64,000 bases of DNA, taken from assembly GCA_019637295.1 (NCBI GenBank), contig JAHBVX010000011.1:177470-241469 (forward strand), in the 5' to 3' direction. Below the pieces are notes generated by a model. The model did not search any database and had not been told where the DNA came from. It was given only the letters and a program-made list of their open reading frames with translations. Of the stretch, positions 1 to 8,715 are shown one piece after another (position 1 is the stretch's first letter; every line of letters starts with the position of its first letter). The position numbers and the translations under genes were made by a program. This DNA is from Polyangiaceae bacterium. GTDB lineage: Bacteria; Myxococcota_A; Polyangia; Polyangiales; Polyangiaceae.

Positions 1-1179
1 GGCATCCACCACGACGTCGACGCCGAGTTCGCGTCCGAGGTCTCGTGGATCGAGCTCTCGATCCCGATAGCGCATCACGACGGTCCGGGGCCGGACCCGG
101 AGCTTGGGCACCATGCTGAGCGTATCGATCAGATCCTCCGTCAAGCCGTCCACGAGATCGTCGTCTTCGGCGGGACCCGCGTTGCGAAAGGGTAGGACCG
201 CGACCGACTTGTCCCCCGGCTTGGTCTCCGCGGGCGCGCTGGGGCGCGGCGCCAGGCTCAGCGCGATCGTGGGTTCATCCACCATCGTTGGCGCTACGGA
301 CGTCAGCGCCGCGCTCACTGCCTGGGCGCTTGCTGGGCGCGCGTCGGGCTCTCGCTCCAGACAGTGCGCCACGATGCGAGCGAGCCCCGCCGGGACGTTG
401 GGGACGAACCGGGACAGGTCCGGCGCGGCGGCGACCAGGCGCGCCGTCGCCAGCGTGTACGCGGTCTCGCCCTCGAACGGCAGCCGCCCGGATAGCAGCT
501 CGAACAGCAGGACGCCGAGCGCGTAGAGGTCCGTGCGCGCATCGAGGGAGCGGCTGCCGCGGACCTGCTCGGGAGCCATGTACGCGGGCGTGCCGACGGT
601 GCCTCCTTGGGTTTGTGCGTCCGGCGAGTCGTCACCGCGCGCGCAGGCGATGCCGAAGTCCGTGATCACCACGCGTCCCCCCTTCTCGAGCAGCACGTTG
701 TCCGGCTTGAGGTCACGGTGAATCACCCCGGCGACGTGCGCTGCCGCGAGACCGGCGCAAATGTCGAGCGCGATGGCGGTCGCGCGCGCGGCGGGCAGGC
801 GCCCTTCGGTCGCGAGCTGGGACGAGAGCGACTCGCCCTCGACGTACTCCATCGTGAGAAACTTCTCTCCGTCGTGCTCCCCAATGTCGAAGGTGCGCGC
901 CACGTTGGGGTGGGTGACGCGTCGCGCGAGCTTCACCTCGCGGCGGAAACGCTCAACGATGCGCTCGGTCGCGAGCAGATCCTTGCGCAACACCTTGAGC
1001 GCGACGATCTCGTCGAGTTCCTCGTCCAGAGCCTTGTAGACGCTACCCATGCCGCCGCTGCCCAGCATGGCCAGCAGCCGATAGCGCTCGGCGACCAACG
1101 CGTGTGCTCCGGCGGCGGTGGCCTCTCGACCTGGAGTCGGGCTCGAGGTCTCGTCGGTCGGGTCGGAGCGCGGGGACAT
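1..1179 (-). CDS. Ser/Thr protein kinase with TolB-like C-terminal region (3' end cut by window edge)
   Basis: A Hanks-type Ser/Thr kinase, likely cytoplasmic in its catalytic part. The visible 393 residues contain a Gly-rich loop ([11 protein letters not shown], about 40-49), the catalytic Lys in ALKVL (62), HRDLKPDN (154-161), DFG (174-176) and GTPAYMAPE (196-204). From about residue 325 the chain continues with [11 protein letters not shown] and a TolB/FlgO-like alpha/beta region, a common partner of bacterial kinases that are followed by sensory or TPR modules. The C-terminus lies beyond position 1. The ATG at 1179 precedes a polar 30-residue leader before the kinase fold. The gene is divergent from murA across a 302-bp interval that carries a hairpin-rich repeat. 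The kinase call is firm; substrate and signal are unknown. Confidence 0.93.
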   Translation of the reverse strand, partial: MSPRSDPTDETSSPTPGREATAAGAHALVAERYRLLAMLGSGGMGSVYKALDEELDEIVALKVLRKDLLATERIVERFRREVKLARRVTHPNVARTFDIGEHDGEKFLTMEYVEGESLSSQLATEGRLPAARATAIALDICAGLAAAHVAGVIHRDLKPDNVLLEKGGRVVITDFGIACARGDDSPDAQTQGGTVGTPAYMAPEQVRGSRSLDARTDLYALGVLLFELLSGRLPFEGETAYTLATARLVAAAPDLSRFVPNVPAGLARIVAHCLEREPDARPASAQAVSAALTSVAPTMVDEPTIALSLAPRPSAPAETKPGDKSVAVLPFRNAGPAEDDDLVDGLTEDLIDTLSMVPKLRVRPRTVVMRYRDRELDPRDLGRELGVDVVVDA

Positions 1180-1259
1180 GGCGGCTCTATCCCGGCAGCG
1201 TAGTTCAACGCCGGCGGGCGGGCGACCTCCGTCGTGGCCCGTGCTCGCCGTCCGCGGCT

Positions 1260-1406
1260 CAAGAGCTGTCGAATAATCGACAGCTCTTTCATTCTTTCAC
1301 CGGGGAGGCACGCGCCTCCCCGCCCCGCCGAAGTGAATTCGTCGGGGCCCCACCCCTCGCGGGCCGGCTCCGCCGGCGCGAACTGGGTCAATTCTTGACA
1401 GCCCTT
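1260..1406 (-). repeat. Dispersed hairpin-rich repeat, copy 1
   Basis: A 147-bp element in inverted orientation relative to the copies at 28334 and 37987. Read on the minus strand it starts AAGGGCTGTCAAGAATTGAC and ends with a perfect hairpin, GAGCTGTCGA/TCGACAGCTC. Between the ends are stems of CCGGC/GCCGG, CCCCG/CGGGG plus CGAA/TTCG, and GGGGAGGC/GCCTCCCC. It is almost identical to the copy at 37987 without indels. It lies between the divergent kinase and murA genes. The rest of the 1180-1481 interval (1180-1259 and 1407-1481) shows no gene. Confidence 0.9.
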
Positions 1407-1481
1407 CAGCCGAGGATTTCGTGGGCGAGGCCGAAACCGCGCTTGCTCCCGCCGTGCGCTCGGCGTACCTGGTGGCGCGTC

Positions 1482-2750
1482 ATGGATGCCATTGCCGTCC
1501 GCGGCGGCCGGCCCCTGCGGGGCACCATTCGAGTGGGCGGCGCGAAGAACGCCGCCCTGCCCATCCTGTGTGCCACCCTGCTGTCCGACGGCGAGAGCCT
1601 GCTGCGCAACGTGCCGGGGCTGCGGGACATCGACACCACCTCGGCATTGTTGGGCTTTCTGGGACGGGACGTGACCGTCGCGGTGCCGGAGGTGCGCGTC
1701 GCCGCAGCCACCCGCGAGGCGCGACCCGAGGCTCCCTACGAGTTGGTGCGCCAGATGCGCGCGAGTGTGCTGGTGCTCGGGCCGCTGCTCGCGCGCTACG
1801 GGCGGGCCAAGGTGTCGCTGCCCGGTGGCTGCGCGATCGGCGCCCGCCCCATCGATCAACATCTCAAGGGCCTCGAAGCGCTCGGTGCGACCATCGAGGT
1901 GAGCCACGGCTATGTCATCGCCAAGGCCGGGCGCCTGCGTGGCGCGGAGATAGTGTTCGACCTACCCACGGTCACCGGGACGGAGAACCTGCTCATGGCC
2001 GCCGCGCTCGCCAAGGGGCGCACGACCCTGATCAACTGCGCTCGCGAACCGGAGGTCGAGGAGCTCGCCCGCGTGCTCAACAAGATGGGGGCACGCGTGG
2101 AGGGTGCCGGAACGACGACCATCCACGTCACGGGTGCGGACGAGCTCGAGCCCTTCGATCACGCCGTGGTCTCGGACCGCATCGAGGCTGGGACGTTCAT
2201 GGCTGCGGTTGGTGCCGCGGGTGGTGACGTCCTGCTCGAGAACGCGCCCCTCGAGGATCTCGAGCCGGTGATCGTCAAGCTCCGCCACGCGGGGCTGTTC
2301 ATCGAGCGGGAGGGCAGCCATGTGCGAGTGGTGCGCGAAGGTCCCTTGCGGGCGGTGGATGTCACCACGGCCCCTCACCCGGGATTTCCCACGGACATGC
2401 AGGCTCAGCTGATGGCCATGATGTGCGTCGCCGAGGGCCGCTGTGTGCTGACGGAGACCATCTTCGAAAACCGCTTCATGCACGTACCCGAGCTGTGTCG
2501 CATGGGCGCGGACATCGAGATCCGCAACAACACGGCGTTCGTCCAGGGCGTCAAGTCGCTGTCCGGGGCGTCGGTCATGGCCACGGATCTGCGCGCGAGC
2601 GCATCGCTCATCATCGCGGGCCTCGTGGCCGAGGGCGAGACCACGGTGCGCCGCGTGTACCACCTCGATCGAGGCTACGAGCGCATCGAAGTGAAGCTCG
2701 CCGGCGCGGGAGCGCAGATCGAGCGGGTGCGGCTCGAGGGACCGCCGTGA
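1482..2750 (+). CDS. murA: UDP-N-acetylglucosamine 1-carboxyvinyltransferase
   Basis: Catalyses the first committed step of peptidoglycan synthesis, transferring enolpyruvate from PEP to UDP-GlcNAc in the cytoplasm. The 422-residue product matches the family length of about 420. Lys22-Asn23 of the GAKNAALP motif and the [12 protein letters not shown] loop carrying the PEP-reactive Cys (Cys117, equivalent to Cys115 of E. coli) are both present, so the enzyme should be fosfomycin-sensitive in principle. The ATG at 1482 was chosen because MDAIAVRGG aligns with the usual MurA N-terminus; the open frame upstream crosses the hairpin repeat and is not coding-like. The stop codon overlaps the GTG start of hisG, so the two genes are translationally coupled. 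Confidence 0.97.
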   Translation: MDAIAVRGGRPLRGTIRVGGAKNAALPILCATLLSDGESLLRNVPGLRDIDTTSALLGFLGRDVTVAVPEVRVAAATREARPEAPYELVRQMRASVLVLGPLLARYGRAKVSLPGGCAIGARPIDQHLKGLEALGATIEVSHGYVIAKAGRLRGAEIVFDLPTVTGTENLLMAAALAKGRTTLINCAREPEVEELARVLNKMGARVEGAGTTTIHVTGADELEPFDHAVVSDRIEAGTFMAAVGAAGGDVLLENAPLEDLEPVIVKLRHAGLFIEREGSHVRVVREGPLRAVDVTTAPHPGFPTDMQAQLMAMMCVAEGRCVLTETIFENRFMHVPELCRMGADIEIRNNTAFVQGVKSLSGASVMATDLRASASLIIAGLVAEGETTVRRVYHLDRGYERIEVKLAGAGAQIERVRLEGPP

Positions 2751-3394
2751 GACCGCTCACGGTGGCCGTCCCCAAGGGACGGGTCACGCGCTCGCTGGTC
2801 GACTTGTTCGGACGCGCGGGTCTCGATGCGAGCGAGTTGCTCGCAGACGACCGCCGGCTGATCCGCCGCAGCCGCGACGGCCAGCTGGCCTTCTTGCTGC
2901 TCAAGCCGGACGACGTGCCCACCTACGTGGAGTACGGCGCCGCGGACCTGGGCGTTTGTGGACGAGACGTGTTGTTCGAGCGCCGCTACGACCTGCTGGA
3001 ACCGCTGGATCTGGGTATTGGTCGTTGCCGCATGGTCGTCGCGGGACCCACCGGACAGGTCGCTCCTGCCGCGCCGCGCGTCGCGACCAAGTACGTACGC
3101 TCGGCCACCGACCACTTCGCCCAGCGGGGGATCGTGGCCGAGATCATCTTCGTGCAGGGGTCGGTTGAGCTCGCGCCGCTCACCGGTCTCGCGCACGTCA
3201 TCGTCGATCTGGTCGAGACGGGCAGCACGCTCCGGGAGAACGGGCTCGAAGAGCGCGAAACCGTGCGTGAGGTCTCGACCGTGCTGGTCGCCAACCGCGC
3301 TCAGTTCAAGCTGCGTCACGCGCAGGTGCGGGAGCTGGTGGCTGCTCTTGGCGCTTGTGTTCGAGCCGCGTCAGCGCAAGCGTTCACGCAATAG
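2747..3394 (+). CDS. hisG: ATP phosphoribosyltransferase, short form
   Basis: First step of histidine biosynthesis: condenses ATP and PRPP to phosphoribosyl-ATP. The product is 215 residues, the short (HisGS) type that lacks the C-terminal ACT-like regulatory domain and in known cases needs HisZ for activity and feedback control. The N-terminal LTVAVPKGR and the PRPP-loop region [17 protein letters not shown] are typical. The GTG start at 2747 overlaps the murA stop by four bases (GTGA). No hisZ or other his gene is in the window. The 3' end overlaps the convergent PhnD-like gene by 24 bp. Confidence 0.95.
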   Translation: MRPLTVAVPKGRVTRSLVDLFGRAGLDASELLADDRRLIRRSRDGQLAFLLLKPDDVPTYVEYGAADLGVCGRDVLFERRYDLLEPLDLGIGRCRMVVAGPTGQVAPAAPRVATKYVRSATDHFAQRGIVAEIIFVQGSVELAPLTGLAHVIVDLVETGSTLRENGLEERETVREVSTVLVANRAQFKLRHAQVRELVAALGACVRAASAQAFTQ

Positions 3395-4195
3395 GTAGCG
3401 CGCGAGCGCGTCGAGGTGTGCGCGGTGTGACGCCTCGGGCGCGACGAATCGATCCGCAGCGAACAGCCCGCGCGCCGACGCCGAGAGCGCGACGGACGGC
3501 GCCTCGGTCATCGCCTTCGCGATGCTGACGATGACGTGGTCGCCGAGGGTTCGCGACGCCGCCAACACGTCGCCGGGGATGGGGCCTGCGCGTTTGAGCA
3601 CGCGCACCTCTGCCGCGCCCCACCCGGCAGAGGTCGGCTCGCCGTCGTCTCCGAGATGAAAGTAGGTGGCGCCGACGGTGTTGCGATTGGCCAGCACGGC
3701 CCTCACCACCGCAGCGTGGCTCTGGTAGAACTGCTCGCTGGCGAAGGCGCGGTCCGGGTCGATGCCGTCCGCGCGCAGCGCCGCGCGGATGACCAGATAG
3801 CCGGAGGCGCTCTGTGCGTCGACCCACGCCGCAGCCGCCCGCGGCAGGTCGGTCAGCTTCTCGATGTCGGACTCGGGATGGGTGAACAGCGCTGCCCAGA
3901 ACCAGGGCGAGTGAGCGCGGATGGGTAGGGCGACCGGTCGAGCATCGCGGCCGAGCGCGGTCAGGGCAAGGAGCGGCGGGAGCCAGGCCAGCTCCACTTC
4001 GGCGAGGTGCAGTCGCTTGAGCAGGCGGTCGTAGCGGGGCGCCGCGTACGGGGTGACCTCGAGGTCGGTGCTCTTGGAGAGGGCGGCGCAGAACTCGTCG
4101 AGTTTGGCGCGTGTAGGCACCAGCTGCGGATTGGCCCGACGCGCGGCGCGGCCCAGTTCGCCGAGCGCGACTCCCATCCGGATGCGCGTCGTCAT
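3371..4195 (-). CDS. Leaderless PhnD-like substrate-binding-domain protein
   Basis: A 274-residue protein resembling the periplasmic binding component of phosphate/phosphonate transporters (PhnD-like fold). Landmarks are ELAWLPPLLALTAL near residue 75, a WVDAQSASGYLVIRAAL segment where the two lobes meet, and GATYFHL then AGPIPGDVLAASRTL. It begins MTTRIRMGVALGELGR with no signal peptide or lipobox, and no ABC permease or ATPase gene is adjacent, so it is unlikely to be a transport component. A paralog of the same layout lies at 51167-52018. Cytoplasmic sensing or a catalytic role is possible; the ligand is unknown. It overlaps the 3' end of hisG. Confidence 0.75.
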   Translation of the reverse strand: MTTRIRMGVALGELGRAARRANPQLVPTRAKLDEFCAALSKSTDLEVTPYAAPRYDRLLKRLHLAEVELAWLPPLLALTALGRDARPVALPIRAHSPWFWAALFTHPESDIEKLTDLPRAAAAWVDAQSASGYLVIRAALRADGIDPDRAFASEQFYQSHAAVVRAVLANRNTVGATYFHLGDDGEPTSAGWGAAEVRVLKRAGPIPGDVLAASRTLGDHVIVSIAKAMTEAPSVALSASARGLFAADRFVAPEASHRAHLDALARYLLRERLR

Positions 4196-4248
4196 CGCAG
4201 CCTCAGTCTCGCGCGAGTGCTCAGCGAGTGGAAGCGACAAACGCGGCG

Positions 4249-4932
4249 CTACTCGGCGCTCTCGGCGGCGGCGCCTGTACGCATGGACACGAAGCGGATG
4301 GCCGCTGGTCCTTCGCCAGAGGTCTTGAGCCCCATCGTCAAGCGGATGACGTGGGAGTCCCACTTCCAGATCAGCTCGCGCTTGGTCGTCTTGGACTCCA
4401 GGCACTCCACGAGCCGCTCGCTCTTGCAGTCTTCGGCCAGTTCGTCGGTCACCGAGGTTGGCTCCCCATGGCGCTCGATCAGTCGGGCGCGCATCGCCTC
4501 GAAGGGTTCGGACCACGCGGTCCATGCTCGGCTCGTCGGCGTGTGAGCGACTCCCACGGCGCACAACGTGTCGCCGCAGAAGCTGAGCACCGGGCTGCCG
4601 GGTAGGCCCGGGTCCTGTACGGGCTTGGTGCAAGCGTGGTGCTCGCCGTGTCGGCGCCAGACGAACTTCTTGGTGCACAGGTTCATGGCCTCTCGGCGAG
4701 GCAAGCCGAACGCGAAGCCCGCCTCGGCGTCTGGCGGCGGGGACGTTGGGGTCGGCGGGGGCGGTGGAGTCTCTGGCTTGCTCGGCGCGGGCTCGGCTTC
4801 GGGTTCGGGCTCGGGCTCGTCGAACAGCGGCTTGTGTGGGAGCGGCGCGGGCGGCGGCGGTGGCCGACACGACACGAGCAACGTCAGGCCAACCAGACCG
4901 AACGCCGATGGCAGGAGGCGGAGAGCAGGCAT
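4249..4932 (-). CDS. Proline-rich lipoprotein of unknown function
   Basis: Predicted outer-surface or periplasmic lipoprotein of 227 residues. The start at 4932 gives a clean signal peptide, MPALRLLPSAF, ending at a lipobox LVSC. A Pro/Glu-rich linker (PEPEPEAEPAP, PPPPPTPTSPPP) follows, then a globular domain of about 150 residues with five Cys. That domain contains CTKKFVWRRHGEH and a region similar in style to small proteins that track sequence-dependent charges, but no family was recognised. It sits 53 bp upstream (in its own direction) of the PhnD-like gene and 60 bp after the propeller lipoprotein, so it may belong to one transcript with both. Confidence 0.7.
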   Translation of the reverse strand: MPALRLLPSAFGLVGLTLLVSCRPPPPPAPLPHKPLFDEPEPEPEAEPAPSKPETPPPPPTPTSPPPDAEAGFAFGLPRREAMNLCTKKFVWRRHGEHHACTKPVQDPGLPGSPVLSFCGDTLCAVGVAHTPTSRAWTAWSEPFEAMRARLIERHGEPTSVTDELAEDCKSERLVECLESKTTKRELIWKWDSHVIRLTMGLKTSGEGPAAIRFVSMRTGAAAESAE

Positions 4933-4992
4933 CCTGACGACGGTAGTTTCACCGACGCCCGCGGGCAACGGTCCCGAGCGGCGAGCCCCGCG

Positions 4993-6030
4993 CTAGCGGG
5001 GAAGCACGACCGTCGCCGGCGCAACAGCCAGCGCGATCGCCGGGAAGTCCTGGCTGCTGGGGCTGCCCGCTCGCGCGCTCACGAACAGCAACGCGAGGCC
5101 CGGCCCGCGCAGCAGCGCCGGGTGAGACGGGTTACGCGAGCCAGCCAGGACCGGTGATGTCGCCCGCGCCAACGGATCTGGCGCTCGAAAACGCGCGGCG
5201 AGTCCGATCCCGCTCGTCCCGTTGCCGCCACGCCCGGTGTAGTAGACCCTCAGGATGGAGCGACCTTCGGCGCTCTTCGCCAGCTCCGGCTCCGGATCGC
5301 CGACCGCAACGGAGTCGAAGGCGTCCTGCTGCAGCGAGGGCTCGAGCGCCGGCTCCGGGCGTCGTTGCCAGGTGATCCCGTCCATGGAGGTCGCCTCGCC
5401 GATGCGGCTCCCCACGGCGTAGAACAGTCGGTAGTCGCCGGGGGCCAGCGCGACGAAGCCCGGGCTCGACGGAGGGCCGTCCTCCCAGGTTCCAGCCATC
5501 GCGCCGAGCACGGGCGCCGGGAGCTTCTCGAAGCTGAGCCCGTCCGCCGAGCGCGCCAGCCCGATTCCGCCCGCGGCCGAGTAGAACAGCCAGATCTCGG
5601 CGCCGACCCGCGCAGCCTCGGGCTCGGCGATCGCGCCGCCTTCCCAGTCCTCCGTCGCGCCGAGCACCGCGTCCGGGGGCTCGGCGCCGAAGGTTCGAGC
5701 GTCCGGAGCACGAAAGCGAAAGATGCCCGACTGGCCCCCGAGCTCTGCGACCGCGTAGAGCGCGACGTCGCCGACAAGGCTCTCGCCCAGCGCGAGTGCG
5801 CTCGGCTCTCGGTACCTCGCGCTCGGAGACGACAGTACGTTCGGCGCCACACCGGTCGCCAACTCGGCCTGGGTAATCAGCCGAAACGGGCCGGCCTGGG
5901 CGTTGGGGCGCACGGCGTCCAGATCCCCGGCCTCGCCAGCCAGGGTAGCGCAGCCGCCGAGCGCGAGCGCCGCCGCCAGACGCCGCAGCGCGTCCGACCT
6001 CCGGAACCTGGGTCGCGCGCGGTTCGTCAC
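4993..6030 (-). CDS. Lipoprotein with glycosidase-type beta-propeller
   Basis: A 345-residue lipoprotein: VTNRARPRFRRSDALRRLAA leads into a lipobox ALGGC. The body holds several repeats of the kind seen in five-bladed GH43/GH32-like or sialidase-like propellers: EIWLFYSAAGGIGLARSADG, GDYRLFYAVGSRIGEATSMDG and ILRVYYTGRGGNGTSGIGLA. Such repeats pair an aromatic strand with a Ser/Asp-rich turn. I could not assign catalytic acids, so it may bind glycans instead of cutting them. The GTG start at 6030 overlaps the stop codon of the upstream FadL-like gene (GTGA), meaning translation is coupled to the outer-membrane protein. Confidence 0.72.
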   Translation of the reverse strand: MTNRARPRFRRSDALRRLAAALALGGCATLAGEAGDLDAVRPNAQAGPFRLITQAELATGVAPNVLSSPSARYREPSALALGESLVGDVALYAVAELGGQSGIFRFRAPDARTFGAEPPDAVLGATEDWEGGAIAEPEAARVGAEIWLFYSAAGGIGLARSADGLSFEKLPAPVLGAMAGTWEDGPPSSPGFVALAPGDYRLFYAVGSRIGEATSMDGITWQRRPEPALEPSLQQDAFDSVAVGDPEPELAKSAEGRSILRVYYTGRGGNGTSGIGLAARFRAPDPLARATSPVLAGSRNPSHPALLRGPGLALLFVSARAGSPSSQDFPAIALAVAPATVVLPR

Positions 6031-7355
6031 AGCAGCCCCATCGAGAGCGTGCCGCCCACGCCGAGCTGACTGCCATGTGCGCGGTAGTCGCCGACGAAGT
6101 TGGCCGGGCCGTCCTTCAGCGTCGTGCGCGTGGGAAGGATGGCCCACAGCACGTGGAGATCGAAGCGCAGGCTGCCGGTCACGACGTCGCCCGGCGACCG
6201 CCACGCGACCCCCGTGCCGGCGGAGAGCAAGTGGCGATCCGCGTCGACGAAGTTGGTGCGGCCAGACTGCGGCGGCACGGGTGAGCGCTCGAACCCGTAC
6301 CCGGCGCGCAACGCGGTGAAGACGCGCCGCTCGAGCGGGAGTAGGTACTCCACGCCCAGCCGGGGTACGAGTCGGTTCTCGAAGCCTGGCTCGATCTCGC
6401 TGGTCGGCTTCGGGTTGGGCGGCAGGTCCAGGTCGATACCCGGCGGCGGCTGCACGTCGAGATCCGTGCTCGAGCGGCTGATCGGGCTCCGATACGCGGC
6501 CCAGTTCACCCACGTCACGTCAGCGCTCACCGTCAAGTGTTCGCTCGCTCGTGCGCTGGCGCCCAACACGGCCTGGCGTGGGATGAACGCGTTCATGGTG
6601 CGGGACGCCAGCTCGTAGCGCGCCGGAACTCGCACGATGGCAGCGTCCACCTCGCCCCGCAGCTCGGCCTCGATCGCGAGCTCGATCTGCGCTTCGTCCC
6701 GGTACACGGCGCCAAGCGACAACCAGTCGCTTGGCTCCACGGTGACGCCGAAGCTCGGGTAGCGCACGGCAGTGAGATCCGCGTCCACCTCGTGGCGCAG
6801 CTCCGAGTCGTTCGGTCGGGGTAGCACCGCCGTGCCCGTGATCTCGAAGCGCCCGCGCGTCGCTGCGAGGAACGCGACTCCGCCGCCGAGGGACAGCCAC
6901 TCGACCGGCCGGATTGCCAAGTTCGCCGCGAGGTACAGCAGCTGGGGGCGGTTGTCCCACAGCACCCAGCGCGGCTCCTCGGGCCCACTGCTGCGCGCCC
7001 GACTCAGACGATGATCCGGCAGGTGGACCGCGAGGCCGAACGCGAAGGGCAACGTGAGAATCGCTCCTGGCGCCACGACTCCGCCCACGAGGGCGCGCAC
7101 GGGATCGACCTGACTGTCCTGCCCGCTCATCTTCAGTCGCTGGGTCACGAACACATAGCCGAGGGACAGGTCCGTCTCGCGCGCCAGCGCCAGCGCCGAT
7201 GGGTTGTAGTAGTTGGCGGAGAAGTCGCGCGCCTCCGCGCTGACGGCGCCCGCCATGGCGGAGGAACGAGAGCCGAGGCCAAAGCCATCGACGGGATTGG
7301 CCTCGGCGTGAACGGCGGCGAACAGCAGCGTCAAGCCAATTGCGGGGCTGCGCAT
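6027..7355 (-). CDS. FadL/OmpP1-type outer-membrane protein
   Basis: A 442-residue protein with a signal peptide (MRSPAIGLTLLFAAVHA, cleavage near AEA-NP). The mature N-terminus, NPVDGFGLGSRSSAMAGAVS followed by ANYYNPSALA, is the hallmark of FadL/OmpP1 (TodX) hydrophobic-substrate channels. The rest is made of alternating amphipathic strands, for example LSLGAVYRDEAQIELAI and LTVSADVTWVNWAAY. Family members pass fatty acids or hydrocarbons through the outer membrane. The start overlaps the stop of the upstream paralogous gene by one base (TGATG) and its own stop overlaps the next gene, forming a three-gene unit. Confidence 0.85.
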   Translation of the reverse strand: MRSPAIGLTLLFAAVHAEANPVDGFGLGSRSSAMAGAVSAEARDFSANYYNPSALALARETDLSLGYVFVTQRLKMSGQDSQVDPVRALVGGVVAPGAILTLPFAFGLAVHLPDHRLSRARSSGPEEPRWVLWDNRPQLLYLAANLAIRPVEWLSLGGGVAFLAATRGRFEITGTAVLPRPNDSELRHEVDADLTAVRYPSFGVTVEPSDWLSLGAVYRDEAQIELAIEAELRGEVDAAIVRVPARYELASRTMNAFIPRQAVLGASARASEHLTVSADVTWVNWAAYRSPISRSSTDLDVQPPPGIDLDLPPNPKPTSEIEPGFENRLVPRLGVEYLLPLERRVFTALRAGYGFERSPVPPQSGRTNFVDADRHLLSAGTGVAWRSPGDVVTGSLRFDLHVLWAILPTRTTLKDGPANFVGDYRAHGSQLGVGGTLSMGLL

Positions 7356-8641
7356 CAGAAGCCGACCTCCGCAGCGATCGCGAACAGCTGCACCGAGCCC
7401 GACGTCTCTGCTCGCGCGGGCAGGGCACCCGCGGCCCGCGCGCTCGCGGTCTTCTCGTGCTCGCGCACGAGGAGGTGGTGGTACTGCCAGACCGCGTCGA
7501 TGCGGAGCTCGAGCGGCTCCTGCAGCGCGACCCCGTAGCCGAACGTCAGCGCGACGCGGTCGTTGTCCCAGTAGTTCGCCAGGCCATTCTGAGCGGGAGC
7601 CGGCGTCGGCTCCCAGAAGACCCCGCCGCGCACTGAGGCCTTGGCCCGAGTCGACAGCTCGATGGAGCGGGCCACTGCAACCCGGGGCACGATGGTGTCG
7701 TGAAAGTCCACCGGCGTCTCGCGCAGGGCGGCGCAGTCGGGTTCGTCGCTCGGACACACCACCGTCGGTCGACGCCAGCCGTCGAACGCGCTCCAGTGCT
7801 TGTAGGTCGCGCCCACGCCAAAGGTCCACGCGCCAACTCGTCGGCCGAGCCCCAGCTCGAGCTGTAGGGGATCGTACTGCGCAATCCCCGAGATGTGCAG
7901 ATCGGGCACGACCAAGCTGCCGAGATCGAACACCTGCACGAGCACGTCGAACTCTCCCTCCAGCGCGCCACGGAACGTACCCCCCGCGGTGAAGCCGTCT
8001 CCGAAGTCGTACGCCGCGCCGACGACCGGTGCGTACGTTGCCACCAGCTGATCGTCCACGATCGTACCGACTCGCCCCGAGGCGTCCGTGCGCACGACTA
8101 CCGTGCCGACCAGCTCCGCCAGCGCCAACGCGCCGACCCCGACGCGAACGCCGTAGCCGAGGTCGAAGCCGGCGCCGATGGCCAAGTTCAGGGTCTGCGC
8201 GCGATCCGTGAGCAGAGGGAACTGCGCTCGCTCGGGATAGAGCAGTCTGGCCCGCGCGACCACGTCGCTCGGCGTGAACGCACCGAGCCCGAGCGCGACG
8301 CGATCCTGCAGCACCCCGCCGAACGGAACGGGTAGGACCAAGCCGATCAACGTGCCCTGGACGGCGTCCGCGGGGACGGCGCCGGGACCCTCGGGCCCGT
8401 CGGCTCGCAGCTCGAAGCGCGCCGCTTGCCAGCCGAGGGTCACCTGTCGACTGCGTGCGTCACTGAGGAGAGCTGGGTTGCCGTAGGTCGCTTCGGAGCC
8501 CGACGCGAGCGCCGCGCCGCTGCCCGCGAGCGCCTGGCTGCGCGGTCCGAAGCCGAATAGATCCGCGGGCGATGCTGGCACGGGTGGCGCGTACGCCAGC
8601 GCGGTGGCGATGACCAAGCCGGCTACAGAGCGTCGCTTCAT
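7355..8641 (-). CDS. FadL/OmpP1-type outer-membrane protein
   Basis: First gene of a three-gene minus-strand unit. The 428-residue product starts with MKRRSVAGLVIATALAYAPP, a typical signal peptide, and its mature end SPADLFGFGPRSQALAGSGA then YGNPALLSD matches the FadL/OmpP1 N-terminal plug region. Beta-strand periodicity runs through to the aromatic C-terminal residue (AIAAEVGF), as expected for BAM-dependent barrels. The start at MKRRS (8641) is preferred over an upstream TTG because it begins the signal peptide. The diverging lipoprotein gene starts 75 bp away, so a shared promoter region of 74 bp lies between them. Confidence 0.85.
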   Translation of the reverse strand: MKRRSVAGLVIATALAYAPPVPASPADLFGFGPRSQALAGSGAALASGSEATYGNPALLSDARSRQVTLGWQAARFELRADGPEGPGAVPADAVQGTLIGLVLPVPFGGVLQDRVALGLGAFTPSDVVARARLLYPERAQFPLLTDRAQTLNLAIGAGFDLGYGVRVGVGALALAELVGTVVVRTDASGRVGTIVDDQLVATYAPVVGAAYDFGDGFTAGGTFRGALEGEFDVLVQVFDLGSLVVPDLHISGIAQYDPLQLELGLGRRVGAWTFGVGATYKHWSAFDGWRRPTVVCPSDEPDCAALRETPVDFHDTIVPRVAVARSIELSTRAKASVRGGVFWEPTPAPAQNGLANYWDNDRVALTFGYGVALQEPLELRIDAVWQYHHLLVREHEKTASARAAGALPARAETSGSVQLFAIAAEVGF

Positions 8642-8715
8642 CACCCGCACCGCACCATAAATCAACGCCGAGGAGCCCGCGACCCGCGGGTGCAGCGTGG
8701 TATGCTGGCCGCGCC

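Noticed and set aside
933..1907. A long minus-strand frame across the kinase start, repeat copy 1 and murA
   Set aside because: It reads the hairpin repeat and the reverse of murA; composition is Arg/Ala-rich and it has no family pattern. It is a shadow frame.
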